Below are positions 32,098-41,157 of a stretch of DNA of 64,000 nucleotides, in pieces; position 1 is the first letter of the stretch; each line of letters opens with the position of its first letter. Both the position numbers and the translations under genes were made by a program. This DNA comes from Anaerolineae bacterium (GTDB lineage: Bacteria; Chloroflexota; Anaerolineae; Anaerolineales; Villigracilaceae), in contig QEXW01000022.1 of the NCBI GenBank assembly GCA_003130845.1, positions 22,313 through 86,312 of the forward strand. The letters run 5' to 3'. The notes below the pieces were generated by a model. That model was not told where the DNA came from, made no database searches, and worked only from the letters and a program-made list of their open reading frames with translations.

Positions 32098-34062
32098 TCA
32101 TCCTAGCGTGAAGTAAAATGTAGCCCCTTGGCCCAATTGGCTTTCGGCCCAAATACGTCCGCCGTGCCGCCGAATGATGCGCTGGACAGTGGCTAGGCCA
32201 ATCCCGGTCCCTTCGAACTCATCCGCACGATGTAGGCGCTGAAAAGGACCAAAGAGCTTATCGGCATAATGCGGGTTAAACCCTGCGCCATTGTCACGCA
32301 CAAAATAGACGGTTTCGTTCGCAATCGTTTGCGCACCGAATTCGATATATGCTTGGTCTTTGCGGGAGGTGAATTTCCAAGCATTGCCCAGTAAATTTTC
32401 CATCACCACCCGCAACAAGCGCGGGTCGCCTTCGACAATGGCTTGCTCTATCACCTGAAATTGCACTTTGCGCTCCGGGGCCGATTCTTGCAAGGCAGAG
32501 AAAATAGAACGCGCCAAATCAGCCAGATTCACTTTCTCACGGTACATCGCTGCGCGGCTCATGCGCGAAAGCCCCAGCAGAGCATCTACCAGCTGGCTCA
32601 TGGTTTGATTGGCAACACGCACCCGCTCTATTAATTCACGCGCATTCGGGCTAAGGTCTGCACCATGTTCATTCAGAAGGATGCGTGAGAAGCCATCTAT
32701 CGCGCGCAAGGGAGCGCGCAGGTCATGCGAAACGGAATAGGCGAATGCTTCTAATTCGTTATTGGCCAGTTGTAACTGAGCAGTCCGCTCAGCAACCCGG
32801 CGCTCCAACTCGGCGTTTAAGCGGCGCAATTGTGCTTCACTGTAGCGCAGAGCATACTCAGCCCGTTTTTGTTCCGTAATATCATGGACGACAGTGATAT
32901 GTGTGGAAGGCGGTTCTCCTGGCCCCCAAAGAGGTGAAACTGTCAGCAAAACCCAGACCAGGCTACCATCTTTGCGAATATAGCGTTTTTCCATCGTAAA
33001 TTCACGAATCTCGCCTCGTTTCAACTGCTCCAACAAGTCCAGATTTCTCTGCAAATCTTCGGGATAGGTAATCTTGGCAAAATCCATGTTTTCAAGTTCT
33101 GCGGGTGTATAACCGAGAATATCACAATACTTCTGGTTAATTTTCAGAAAGCGCCGCGTGTTGGTATCCCCCTGTGCTACACCCACGCCTGCATTTTCAA
33201 ACAAAACGCGAAATCGTTTTTCGCTCTCCCGCAAGGCCTGTTCGGTGTTGCGGGCATCGGTCACATCACGAACCAAGACCAAGACGGAATCGGTATTGAG
33301 CGGCGTCATGCGACTCTCGAAGAACATCGTCCTATTCTGAAAGTAGAGAGAGTAGTCATAGATTTGCATCTGCCCGGTTTGCAGAGTTTGCTGCACTTTT
33401 TCTCTGGTCAGCTCAGCCAAAAAGGGAGGTAAGATTTGCTCCACCGGCCTGCCAATCACTTTATCCGGTGGCTGAAGCAGGCGCGCAGGGTCGCTGGCAA
33501 TGCAATCGAGAAAGACCAAATTCGAATCAATCACAAACAATAAATCCGGTTGAGCGCTCAGAATGGCGCGGTTACGCTCTAGGCTACGCCGCAATTCGTC
33601 AGCGATACGTTTACGGTCGGTCACGTCAATGAACGAAGTAATCATCAAGTTGCCCACCGGGCGGGTGGAAATTTCTACATCGCGCTGCGTGCCATCTTTA
33701 CAGGTAACGCGATATTCACGTGGCGGGGTAGCGGTTTCCTGCTGGAGTGCTTGCTCTACATCTCTTTCCCACTCGCTCATCACTTGCTGACGGTATTGCG
33801 GATCGGGGTAGGCTCGTGCAGGCCAATCCTGAATATGCGGCACATCTTGCAAAGTGTAGCCATACACCTCAGTGAACTTCAGGTTATAGGTCAACACCCG
33901 CCCCTGTCGGTCGGCAATGCCAATGGGAATAGGAAGATAATAAATGGCCTCTTGGCAAACGCGTTCCTGCTCAAGGGCTTCACTCAATATTTGGCGCTTG
34001 CGTAGGCGCTTTTGTCGGATTTGTTGCTGAAGAGCAACAGACGGGGAAAAATATTTTTGCAT
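32098..34062 (-). CDS. Multi-PAS sensor histidine kinase (orphan, cytoplasmic)
   Basis: The 654-residue protein has no clear membrane segment. Three PAS domains run from about 40-165, 170-290 and 290-415 (YYLPIPIGIADRQGRVL; QPDLLFVIDSNLVFLD; FENAGVGVAQGD), then a coiled coil, HisKA (SVSHDLRAPLRAIDGF) and HATPase (NLLGNAWKFT, RDNGAGFNPHYADKLF, GTGIGLATVQRIIRRHGG). This is the phytochrome-like HisKA group. The ATG at 34062 follows GAGG. A TACAAT box stands about 21 bases upstream. There is no partner regulator nearby. The signal is unknown. Confidence 0.9.
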   Translation of the reverse strand: MQKYFSPSVALQQQIRQKRLRKRQILSEALEQERVCQEAIYYLPIPIGIADRQGRVLTYNLKFTEVYGYTLQDVPHIQDWPARAYPDPQYRQQVMSEWERDVEQALQQETATPPREYRVTCKDGTQRDVEISTRPVGNLMITSFIDVTDRKRIADELRRSLERNRAILSAQPDLLFVIDSNLVFLDCIASDPARLLQPPDKVIGRPVEQILPPFLAELTREKVQQTLQTGQMQIYDYSLYFQNRTMFFESRMTPLNTDSVLVLVRDVTDARNTEQALRESEKRFRVLFENAGVGVAQGDTNTRRFLKINQKYCDILGYTPAELENMDFAKITYPEDLQRNLDLLEQLKRGEIREFTMEKRYIRKDGSLVWVLLTVSPLWGPGEPPSTHITVVHDITEQKRAEYALRYSEAQLRRLNAELERRVAERTAQLQLANNELEAFAYSVSHDLRAPLRAIDGFSRILLNEHGADLSPNARELIERVRVANQTMSQLVDALLGLSRMSRAAMYREKVNLADLARSIFSALQESAPERKVQFQVIEQAIVEGDPRLLRVVMENLLGNAWKFTSRKDQAYIEFGAQTIANETVYFVRDNGAGFNPHYADKLFGPFQRLHRADEFEGTGIGLATVQRIIRRHGGRIWAESQLGQGATFYFTLG

Positions 34063-34127
34063 AATAGCCTCATCGGTTTGATTGTAATCACGATTCGGCC
34101 ATACTGCGAAAGAATTTTTGCCCAAGA

Positions 34128-34796
34128 CTAGATTGCCAGGTATTCCCCCAACCGAAGAGGCATGTCTAGAGGCAGAGGGACGGGAATGACCATCCACCAG
34201 CCCGCCCCGCCCGGGTCACCGTTGCGATACCAGGCATTCCACAGACCCGCCTCGCCATAATACGGCGCCCTTTTTTCTTCTCCGATGAGTGGGTCGAGGT
34301 AAGTGAGTGTGACGGCAAAGCGGTTATCTGGCGCTACAGATAGGCCAGTGACCAGAACAAAATGCGCGCCCGAAGCGCGGTCTTCCAGGCGCACAAGGGC
34401 ATCTATGATGATGGGATTTCCACGGCGCAATTCGCGCGCAAGCAACTCTAGACCCTGCTGAGAGGAATGGACTTGTCCGCTGAGGAAATTCTCCGTATAG
34501 TGCCGCACAATATTCAACATGTTGGCCGGGCTGGTATATGGATATTTGGTTTCGGTATACCACCCTTGCCGTTCGGCATAAGCAAGAATTTCGTGTTCGC
34601 TAATGCCTGCCGATGGATAAGCATATTGATAAGCCATTGCCAGAACAGCCGGCCCGCAGGAGGTGATTTTGGATTGTCGCAACGGTTGCACTGACAGTTG
34701 AATGCTCTCCCCTGGCTCTGGGGCGCGCACCGACGCAGGAATTGGTGCTATGCCCACTTGTAACGCCATCCATACAAGCAACAACAAGTGCTTCAT
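34128..34796 (-). CDS. Secreted C39-like papain-fold protein
   Basis: The 222-residue protein has a signal peptide (residues 1-25, up to SVRA) and a peptidase C39-like domain. The Cys is in ITSCGPAVLAMAY (~52), and the His in SGAHFVLVTGLS (~149) is followed by an Asp in TYLDPLIGEE. It may be a peptidase or an inactive fold member. Such solo C39-like proteins are common in Chloroflexota and are not bacteriocin exporters, as there is no ABC part. The start lies 16 bases after the regulator stop, so the two share a transcript. Confidence 0.75.
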   Translation of the reverse strand: MKHLLLLVWMALQVGIAPIPASVRAPEPGESIQLSVQPLRQSKITSCGPAVLAMAYQYAYPSAGISEHEILAYAERQGWYTETKYPYTSPANMLNIVRHYTENFLSGQVHSSQQGLELLARELRRGNPIIIDALVRLEDRASGAHFVLVTGLSVAPDNRFAVTLTYLDPLIGEEKRAPYYGEAGLWNAWYRNGDPGGAGWWMVIPVPLPLDMPLRLGEYLAI

Positions 34797-34812
34797 GGTG
34801 TGCTTTAGACGC

Positions 34813-35430
34813 TTAGGGCTGGGTATCGGCTTCCATGTGAAGTGGCATGGGTTGGTCACCCTCCGCGTAATCCGAGATAATAATCAGCACATTGGCTACG
34901 GTGCTGCCCGGATTACGCCAGCGGTGCCTAAGTTGGGCAGCAAATAACAGGCTATCGCCGGCCTCGAGCGAGTAGATTTCGTTCTCGACTTGATATTCCA
35001 CCTGACCACGCAGACAGTAGACAAACTCATGGCCGGTATGAACCACCGCGTTTGGCCCACTGTTTGCGCCATTTTCCAATGTCAACATAAAGGGCATCAT
35101 CCGCCCGGTAAACTGCTCGCCTCCCATGCCTTCCCACAATCCGCGCAGAAAAGGCAGACGAGCGCGCTCATCTGCCTTAAGGAAAACCACCTTTTTGCGT
35201 GTTGATTCGGGGCTAAAAAAATCGGTGATAGGCACACCAAGTGCATCAGCCAAGCGATACAGAGTAGAAACCGAGGGAGATGTTTTGCCGCGTTCAATCA
35301 TGCTGAGCGCATTGGCCGAAAGACCACTCATGTGTGCCAAAGTGCGCATGGAAACTTTGCGCGCATCCCGCAATTGACGCAAACGAATGCCAACATCTAT
35401 CGAAACCGCTTCTCTGGAAAGGCTTGGCAT
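34813..35430 (-). CDS. XRE-family regulator with cupin sensor domain
   Basis: The 205-residue protein has an N-terminal HTH (LRQLRDARKVSMRTLAHMSG, SANALSMIERGKTSPSVSTL) and a C-terminal cupin barrel (GHEFVYCLRGQVEYQVENE, LEAGDSLLFAAQLRHRWRNPG). This is the MerR-independent PuuR/SutR-like layout, in which a small molecule binds the cupin. Targets are unknown. A palindrome with AAAATT/AATTTT arms lies in its promoter region, suggesting autoregulation. The ATG at 35430 has GGAG. It is co-transcribed with the C39-like gene. Confidence 0.9.
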   Translation of the reverse strand: MPSLSREAVSIDVGIRLRQLRDARKVSMRTLAHMSGLSANALSMIERGKTSPSVSTLYRLADALGVPITDFFSPESTRKKVVFLKADERARLPFLRGLWEGMGGEQFTGRMMPFMLTLENGANSGPNAVVHTGHEFVYCLRGQVEYQVENEIYSLEAGDSLLFAAQLRHRWRNPGSTVANVLIIISDYAEGDQPMPLHMEADTQP

Positions 35431-35468
35431 ACGCAACTCCGAATCATGATTTTTCTTCAGTGTATCAT

Positions 35469-35484
35469 AAAATTAGACAATTTT
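35469..35484. promoter_or_regulatory. Palindrome upstream of the XRE-cupin regulator gene (candidate operator)
   Basis: AAAATT (35469-35474) and AATTTT (35479-35484) are inverted around AGAC. The minus-strand TATGAT-like -10 candidate overlaps it, so it would suit autorepression. Confidence 0.4.
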
Positions 35485-35539
35485 TATCCTAAATTAAAGC
35501 ATAACCGTCACACACGTGATTGTTATGCGTGCCAAAGAT

Positions 35540-36574
35540 TCAGGGTGTTGGGGTTGGGGTTAGCGGTTCTGGTGTCAGGGTAGGTGTAATCAGCAGGCCT
35601 GGGTCTATGGTGGGTGTGGGTGGATAACACTCATTGAAGAGTTGGCTGTATTTGGCCATGTACGTATTATCGAGCGGGCTAATTGCGGCGGCTTCGTTCC
35701 ACAGGTCAATGGCAATACAGCGGTCGCTAAATTTTTGCTCTTTCAGTTTCAGGTCGCCATAATTGAGCAAGGCCTCGCGGTAATGCTGAGCAGCGGTCAA
35801 GCCGGTCGCATCGCGCAAGCCGGGGTACAGGCGATAGACCTCACCAAAGTAAGCAACGGCTTGTGGCCAATCTACGCCCATAAAGGAGGAAGCCTGAATA
35901 AACATACGCGCGCCCGTGCGCAGGCTGAGGGCTTCGTTATCCAGCGGACCAAAGCGTTCGGCCAGCGTAAGATCGTAAATGCCGCCCTCCAGGTTGGTCG
36001 TTGCAAACGCACCGCGGCCTACAATCTGGTCCACACCGCGATTGCGCAGGGCAAGGTAATACATTCCATCTACCTCGATGGTGTGATAGGATGGGTCGGC
36101 TTTGCGCAATGCATCGAGCGAGGCCAGTGCGCCGTCCCAATCCCGGTTCAGGATTTGCTGGCGCGCATTGGCAAGGATTGTCTCCTGCGTGCGCATATCA
36201 GGAGTTGGGGTGAGCGTTGGCGTAGGGGAAGGGGGGATGGTGGGTGTGATGGACAGCTTGACCTGTGCTTCCACCAACAATTCGCTCACACCGGGGTAGG
36301 AGGCATCTTTGCTCAGGATATATTCCAGGCGTTGGCGCGCCAGGTCATAGCGGCCGGCCTGCATATCTTGTTGAGCATAGGCAAACTGCTCATCGAGTTG
36401 GCCTTTGATTTGTGCCTTAGCAGCCGCAACGCGTTCGGAAATGCCCAGGCTGTATCCGCCCAAACTGCCAGCCACAATAACAGCCAGCAAAATGAGCAGA
36501 CTCATCCAGAAGGAAGCGCCTGCGCGACGCTTAATTTTTGTAGGTTGGGTACTAGAGAGGTTGTTTTCAGACAT
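35540..36574 (-). CDS. Single-pass membrane protein with TPR-like repeats and Thr/Pro linkers
   Basis: The 344-residue protein starts in the cytoplasm with a short Ser/Thr/Lys tail, has one membrane segment (about 24-46, FWMSLLILLAVIVAGSLGGY), then helical repeats resembling TPR units (AQQDMQAGRYDLARQRLEYI; LNRDWDGALASLDALRKADP; YFGEVYRLYPGLRDA) split by a Pro/Thr spacer (SPTPTLTPTPD), and ends in another Pro/Thr tail. Most of it should face outward as a scaffold. The function is unknown. The start at 36574 was chosen for the -10 box 7 bases upstream, and the membrane segment supports it. Confidence 0.7.
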   Translation of the reverse strand: MSENNLSSTQPTKIKRRAGASFWMSLLILLAVIVAGSLGGYSLGISERVAAAKAQIKGQLDEQFAYAQQDMQAGRYDLARQRLEYILSKDASYPGVSELLVEAQVKLSITPTIPPSPTPTLTPTPDMRTQETILANARQQILNRDWDGALASLDALRKADPSYHTIEVDGMYYLALRNRGVDQIVGRGAFATTNLEGGIYDLTLAERFGPLDNEALSLRTGARMFIQASSFMGVDWPQAVAYFGEVYRLYPGLRDATGLTAAQHYREALLNYGDLKLKEQKFSDRCIAIDLWNEAAAISPLDNTYMAKYSQLFNECYPPTPTIDPGLLITPTLTPEPLTPTPTP

Positions 36575-36581
36575 AGGCGCG

Positions 36582-36587
36582 ATTATA
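36582..36587 (-). promoter_or_regulatory. -10 box of a probable leaderless promoter (TPR-like protein)
   Basis: On the minus strand TATAAT ends exactly 7 bases before the ATG at 36574, with no Shine-Dalgarno sequence. Confidence 0.6.
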
Positions 36588-36611
36588 CACTTGATTGAGA
36601 GGATACAAACT

Positions 36612-38153
36612 TCATAAACGGAATAACAAACGAAATTCCGACCATACCAAAACCAGGGCCAGCCCACCACCGACCAACATACCAAATAAGGCAGTCGGGA
36701 TAGCCCCACCGGGCAGGGTCAGCGCGAGTATATAAGCCACCGCACCACCCAACAAGGCGGCCAAGCAGCCTTTGATTAGCGCCGACCAGAGACTGATGGG
36801 ATGTTCTAAGCGCCGATTGAGCAAAGAGAGCAGGAAGAGCGCCTCAGCCGCCAAAGAAAGTTCGGCAGCGGCAATGACGGTCGGTCCTATCTCTCGCAAC
36901 AGGGTAACACCAAGAATTCCGATAGAAAGGTAAATGACCAGACGAAGCACAATGCCGTAGAGTGGCACCAAAGGCTCTTTACGGGCATAGAAAGCGCGCG
37001 CCAGGGTTTCTTGCAGCGCATAACCGACCAACGTTAGCATATATACGCGAGACGTTGCCGTGAGTAAACTGGTTCCCCCCTCATCTAAGCCAAAGGCGGC
37101 TGCAACCAGTGGCCTCAGGCCAGCGATGGCCACTGCCGCCACAGGCAAAGTAAGCGCCAGCAACACACGCAGGGCCTTTTGGAGCGTTTCTGAGAAGGTT
37201 TTCCACTCATTTTTGGCCGCAAACTCGGCCAAGGAGGGTAGCAGCGCAGTAGCAATAGCGGTGCCGAGCAAGGTTTCAGGCACCTGCATAATCATCCAGC
37301 CATAGGTCAGCGCCGAGACGGCTCCTTCTTGGTCTAGGCGCGAGGCCAGGTTATCCCGTGCCAAGAACATCAATTGAATGCCAAGCATCGTCACCAGACG
37401 CGGGGCCATCAACTGAAGGGCTTCGAGCAAACCAGAGTTGCGCACATCCAGCGAAGCCGTCCAGCGAAATTGGTATTTAATGAGACCGGGGACTTGGATT
37501 AACAAATGCAGGGCTGCTCCCAGAATCGCCCCATAAACCAAGCCATGAATGCCCCACCCCAAGGTGGGCAGCGTGATTGGACCAAGTGAAACCGGTTGCA
37601 AAGGTGCAAAAAACAGCGCGCCGATGATTTGTCCAACGTTGTAGAAAAAAGGGGCCAGCGCCGGTAAAAGAAAATGCTGATTGGCCTGCAAACCACCCAT
37701 GACCAGACCACTGAGCGAAAAAATCATCAAGGAAATGAGATTAAGCCGCATCAGGTCAGCCACCAACTCTTGTTGGGCTGGGCCAAAACCAGGGACAATA
37801 CCCAATTCGGCACTGACAATTTGCTTGGCAAAGACGGCCACCACCAAGGCCACCACACCGGTCACCACGAACATCAGGTTAGCCACCCGCGAGAAAAGGT
37901 CCCACGCGGCTTCCCGGCCACGCAAGGTGATAGACTGGCGCAAAAGCGGAATAAACGCCATAGAAAATGCGCCACCGGAAATCAACGCAAAGAGCAAATC
38001 GGGCAAATTATTTGCCGAATTAAATGCATCCTGTAAGGGTAGGCTGAAAGTGCGCGAGACGATGAATAACCGCCCAAAGGCCAGGGCTTTATCCAAGCCA
38101 AACAGGAAAAAGAGTAGCAAAGAAGTGCGCGCGAGATGAGAGAGTTTGTTCAT
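36612..38153 (-). CDS. murJ: Lipid II flippase MurJ (MviN family)
   Basis: At 513 residues with about 14 membrane segments and the N-terminal FGLDKALAFGRLFIVSRTFS and SGGAFSMAFIPLLRQ of the MviN/MurJ family, this protein is expected to flip lipid-linked peptidoglycan precursor across the membrane. Further family marks are NVGQIIGAL (near 170) and the PETLLGTAIATALLPSLAEF stretch (~285). The start at 38153 lacks a clear Shine-Dalgarno. Its presence, with the SEDS gene, implies that this organism makes peptidoglycan or a similar wall polymer. Confidence 0.93.
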   Translation of the reverse strand: MNKLSHLARTSLLLFFLFGLDKALAFGRLFIVSRTFSLPLQDAFNSANNLPDLLFALISGGAFSMAFIPLLRQSITLRGREAAWDLFSRVANLMFVVTGVVALVVAVFAKQIVSAELGIVPGFGPAQQELVADLMRLNLISLMIFSLSGLVMGGLQANQHFLLPALAPFFYNVGQIIGALFFAPLQPVSLGPITLPTLGWGIHGLVYGAILGAALHLLIQVPGLIKYQFRWTASLDVRNSGLLEALQLMAPRLVTMLGIQLMFLARDNLASRLDQEGAVSALTYGWMIMQVPETLLGTAIATALLPSLAEFAAKNEWKTFSETLQKALRVLLALTLPVAAVAIAGLRPLVAAAFGLDEGGTSLLTATSRVYMLTLVGYALQETLARAFYARKEPLVPLYGIVLRLVIYLSIGILGVTLLREIGPTVIAAAELSLAAEALFLLSLLNRRLEHPISLWSALIKGCLAALLGGAVAYILALTLPGGAIPTALFGMLVGGGLALVLVWSEFRLLFRL

Positions 38154-38229
38154 AAGCAAACCGCCCCGCAATGATACCAGATTGCGCGGCGGTTCGCTGT
38201 TTACCGGGCAGATTTGCTAAGCCGGTGGC

Positions 38230-38418
38230 TTAATGTTCATGATTGACCGCATCAAAATATTCGGCGCCCGGCAATTTTTGGGCCAGGATATGCGGCTTGT
38301 GGATGAGAACAGGCAGACACTGCGGGCAAATAGCGTACGTTTCGCCACGATAGGAAAGCGAGAGCAGGGGAATGTCCTGCGAAGTACGTCCACAATTCAG
38401 ACAGGTCATTTCGGACAT
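38230..38418 (-). CDS. Small zinc-ribbon-like protein, unknown
   Basis: The 62-residue protein has two Cys pairs (CLNCG at residues 6-10 and CPQCL near 31-35), a likely zinc ribbon. The rest is short and unremarkable (a His at the C-terminal HEH). The start has a strong AGGAG. No family is recognised. Confidence 0.7.
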   Translation of the reverse strand: MSEMTCLNCGRTSQDIPLLSLSYRGETYAICPQCLPVLIHKPHILAQKLPGAEYFDAVNHEH

Positions 38419-38492
38419 CGGCTAGTCTCCTGTGCAATAAAGTTTCGCCAAGGATACCGCCTTTTTGCTTCACCCGCTGTGACAAAAGTCGC

Positions 38493-39284
38493 TTACAGGG
38501 TGCCTTTGTACATCCCGCCATCTACTGAAAGCATTACGCCAGTCACATACGAAGCCACCGGTGAGAGCAAGAAAACCGCCACAGCAGCAAACTCTTCGGG
38601 AGAAGCCATGCGCCCCAATGGGCTTTCTTTGGCCTGTTTGGCAATTTCTTCTTCCACGGTTGTTCCATTTGCCCGGGCGCGGGCTGTCATCAGTTCGGTC
38701 ACGCGCTCGGTTTCGGTCCAAGCAGGCAAGATGGAGTTAAAGCGAATGCCGTCTTTACCCAGTTCTAGGGCAAGCGATTTGGTGAGGCCGACCGTTGCAG
38801 AACGAATAGAGTTAGATAGAACCAGGTTAACGATCGGCTGCTTGACAGAGTAGGATGTCACCGTTAACACGCTGGCAGATTGTGATTGGCGCAGATAGGG
38901 CAGAGCGGCTTTAATCAGGCGCACATTGCTCATGAAGGTCAAGTTGATAGCGCGCTGCCAGGCTTCTTCATCAAACGATTCAAACGCACCTGGCGGAGGT
39001 CCGCCGGCATTACACACCAACAAATCTAACCCACCGAGCGTCTCCGCGGCCTGGCGAACAACCTGCTCGGCTTCGTGCGGCTGGCTTACATCCCCCACCA
39101 ATCCATAGACCGGGCCGCGCGTTTCGTTGGAAATTTTCAGCACTGCTGTTTGCAAACGGGTTTCATCCCGTCCATTAATCGCAATCTGACAGCCTTCACG
39201 CGAGAGCAGGCGAGCAGTGGCAAAACCCAAACCGCGCGAGGCGCCGGTCACCAACGCGCGTTTTCCCTGTAATTTCAAATCCAT
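38493..39284 (-). CDS. Atypical short-chain dehydrogenase lacking the catalytic Tyr/Lys
   Basis: The 263-residue protein is an SDR. It has TGASRGLGFATARLL (cofactor loop), LVCNAGGPPPG (NNAG-type motif) and the C-terminal GVMLSVDGGMYKGTL. The active-site stretch reads VTSYSVKQPIVNLVLSNSIR, where the usual YxxxK becomes LSNSI, so the catalytic Tyr and Lys are missing. Such divergent SDRs exist as a named subgroup (BKR-like), with activity not established. The start at 39284 has AGGAGG 5 bases upstream, better than the longer frame. Confidence 0.85.
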   Translation of the reverse strand: MDLKLQGKRALVTGASRGLGFATARLLSREGCQIAINGRDETRLQTAVLKISNETRGPVYGLVGDVSQPHEAEQVVRQAAETLGGLDLLVCNAGGPPPGAFESFDEEAWQRAINLTFMSNVRLIKAALPYLRQSQSASVLTVTSYSVKQPIVNLVLSNSIRSATVGLTKSLALELGKDGIRFNSILPAWTETERVTELMTARARANGTTVEEEIAKQAKESPLGRMASPEEFAAVAVFLLSPVASYVTGVMLSVDGGMYKGTL

Positions 39285-39337
39285 AGCAACCTCCTGTGAT
39301 GGATAATCAGAAGAGAAAAAGCTTCCCTTAAGGTGAG

Positions 39338-39622
39338 TCAATTCACCAGCTCAATGCGCTGGTCAAGAATTTCGCCCACAGGCCAATGGGCTTCAATCCA
39401 GCGGCGAACCGTTTCCAATGCCGATTGGAGATAGGCGGCATCGTTACCGAGCATAGCACAGCCAACCATAGCCTGTTGGTGCGCATCTTGGAAATCTAAC
39501 TCAGCCACAGAAACGTTAAATTCGCGATGCAAGCGGGCGAGCAACGGTTTCAAGCGGCTGCGCTTCTCTTTAAGGGAATGACAGCCCGGTAAGTACAGAT
39601 GCACAATGAGGGTGGCAAGCAT
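39338..39622 (-). CDS. ylxP: YlxP/DUF503 family protein
   Basis: The 94-residue protein has the DUF503 signatures VHLYLPGCHSLKEKRSRLKP at the N-terminus and FNVSVAELDFQDAHQQAMVG, with the usual length. In Bacillus, YlxP is encoded beside infB/rbfA and has been linked to ribosome assembly. Here it stands alone, divergent from folC. The function is not established. Confidence 0.9.
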   Translation of the reverse strand: MLATLIVHLYLPGCHSLKEKRSRLKPLLARLHREFNVSVAELDFQDAHQQAMVGCAMLGNDAAYLQSALETVRRWIEAHWPVGEILDQRIELVN

Positions 39623-39748
39623 AATCTTTTAGAGTTCAGGAGTTGAACGCTGTACGGTCAACAGGAATCAAGCGCAGCCAAACAGCCTGTTGCTCAAACC
39701 TGCTTCCAGTACTGGTGATAACCTCTTGCGCACACCATTTCAGCCGAT

Positions 39749-39754
39749 TACAAT
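39749..39754 (+). promoter_or_regulatory. -10 box of a probable leaderless promoter (folC)
   Basis: TACAAT ends exactly 7 bases before the ATG at 39762, with no Shine-Dalgarno sequence. It supports this start over upstream in-frame ATGs. Confidence 0.5.
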
Positions 39755-39761
39755 GCCACGT

Positions 39762-41144
39762 ATGGACACCGAAACCCGCTACAATCTCGCGCTCGATTAT
39801 CTCTACTCGTTTGTAGATTATAGCCTGAAAAAAGCCGACCAGCTGGCAGCGGCCAATTTCGATTTAGAGCGCATGCGCCAGTTGATGAAGGCGCTAGGGA
39901 ACCCGCAGCAGGCCTATTCCACCATACACATTGCCGGCACGAAAGGCAAAGGCTCGGTTTCGGCCTTGTGCGCCAGTGCGCTCAAGGCAGCCGGGCGCAA
40001 AACCGGTTTATACACCTCCCCGCATCTGCTCGATTTCTGTGAGCGGATTCAGGTAGATGGTGAGCCAATCACGCACGCAGAACTCGCCGACTTGGTAGAG
40101 GAAATTAAACCCACAGTGGCAGCAATCCCCTCGCTGACCACCTTTGAAATCACAACAGCGCTGGGGTTTCTGTATTTTGCTCGCCGCAAGGTAGATGTAG
40201 CGGTAATTGAAGTCGGTCTCGGAGGCCGCCTGGATGCGACCAACGTGATTACCCCCAAAGTCTCGGTCATCACCTCTCTTTCCTATGACCATACGGCCGT
40301 CTTAGGCAACACCTTAGCGCAAATCGCCAGAGAGAAGGCCGGCATTATCAAGCCGGGTGTGCCGGTCGCTTCTTCGCCCCAAAAGCAAGAAGCCTTGCAA
40401 GTACTGGAACGGATTGCAGCCGAGCGCCAAGCAGAACTGCACTTGGTGGGGATAGACTGGCTGTATTCTATCGAAGCCAAATCGCTCGATGGGCAGACGT
40501 TTGAAGTTTGGCAACCGGGTTTAGCGCATCGCCGCTTTAGCATCCCATTACTGGGAGATTATCAAGTGACGAACGCGGTCACCGCCTATGTGGCACTCCA
40601 CCAAAGCGGTTTAGGACTTTCTGATGCAGAAATTGCACGAGGTTTCGAGACCGTTCGCTGGCCATGCCGTTTCGAAATTGCCAACCGTGAACACCCTACC
40701 CTGATTTTCGATTCGGCGCACAATCAAGATTCGTTTGAAAAATTGACCGCTGCATTGATGGAATACTTCCCCAACCGCAAGGTGATTCTCATCTTTGGCG
40801 CTTCAGAAGACAAGCACGTTTTCGACATGCTCAATGCAATGAAGGGTATAATCAGCCGCCTGATTATCACACGCGCCGACCATCCGCGCGCGCTAGAGCC
40901 GGCCAACATCATCCACGCCGCTCGCCGAGCCAGCCTTCTCTATGAAACTGTTTTACCCGTTCATTCCGCATTAAACCGTGCCTTCGAGCTGGCTGCTCAA
41001 ACAGATGAGATTATCCTTGCCGCAGGCAGCATGTTTGTAACGGCCGAAGTAGCTCAGGCATGGCTACGCAATACCCAAAACACAACCTCACACGGGAATT
41101 CGCTCCCGCCAAACTCTGTCCTGCCCGGAACGGCAGGACGCTAG
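39762..41144 (+). CDS. folC: Folylpolyglutamate/dihydrofolate synthase
   Basis: The 460-residue Mur-ligase-fold protein has the ATP loop IHIAGTKGKGSVSAL, LYTSPHLLDFCERIQVDG, EVGLGGRLDATNV, SLSYDHTAVLGNT and EKAGIIKPGVP, all FolC marks. It adds glutamates to folates, and bacterial versions often also make dihydrofolate. The C-terminal domain shows FDSAHNQDSF. It lies 13 bases upstream of lon on the same strand. No other folate genes are in the window. Confidence 0.95.
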   Translation: MDTETRYNLALDYLYSFVDYSLKKADQLAAANFDLERMRQLMKALGNPQQAYSTIHIAGTKGKGSVSALCASALKAAGRKTGLYTSPHLLDFCERIQVDGEPITHAELADLVEEIKPTVAAIPSLTTFEITTALGFLYFARRKVDVAVIEVGLGGRLDATNVITPKVSVITSLSYDHTAVLGNTLAQIAREKAGIIKPGVPVASSPQKQEALQVLERIAAERQAELHLVGIDWLYSIEAKSLDGQTFEVWQPGLAHRRFSIPLLGDYQVTNAVTAYVALHQSGLGLSDAEIARGFETVRWPCRFEIANREHPTLIFDSAHNQDSFEKLTAALMEYFPNRKVILIFGASEDKHVFDMLNAMKGIISRLIITRADHPRALEPANIIHAARRASLLYETVLPVHSALNRAFELAAQTDEIILAAGSMFVTAEVAQAWLRNTQNTTSHGNSLPPNSVLPGTAGR

Positions 41145-41157
41145 AACGGATAACTGT

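Noticed and set aside
34128..35430. XRE regulator plus C39-like protein as a bacteriocin system
   Set aside because: The C39-like protein is secreted and has no ABC transporter part, and no small precursor peptide gene with a double-glycine leader is seen.
35642..36598. A 318-codon plus-strand open frame
   Set aside because: It is antisense to the TPR-like protein, which has a membrane segment, repeats and a -10 box. The antisense product has none of these.
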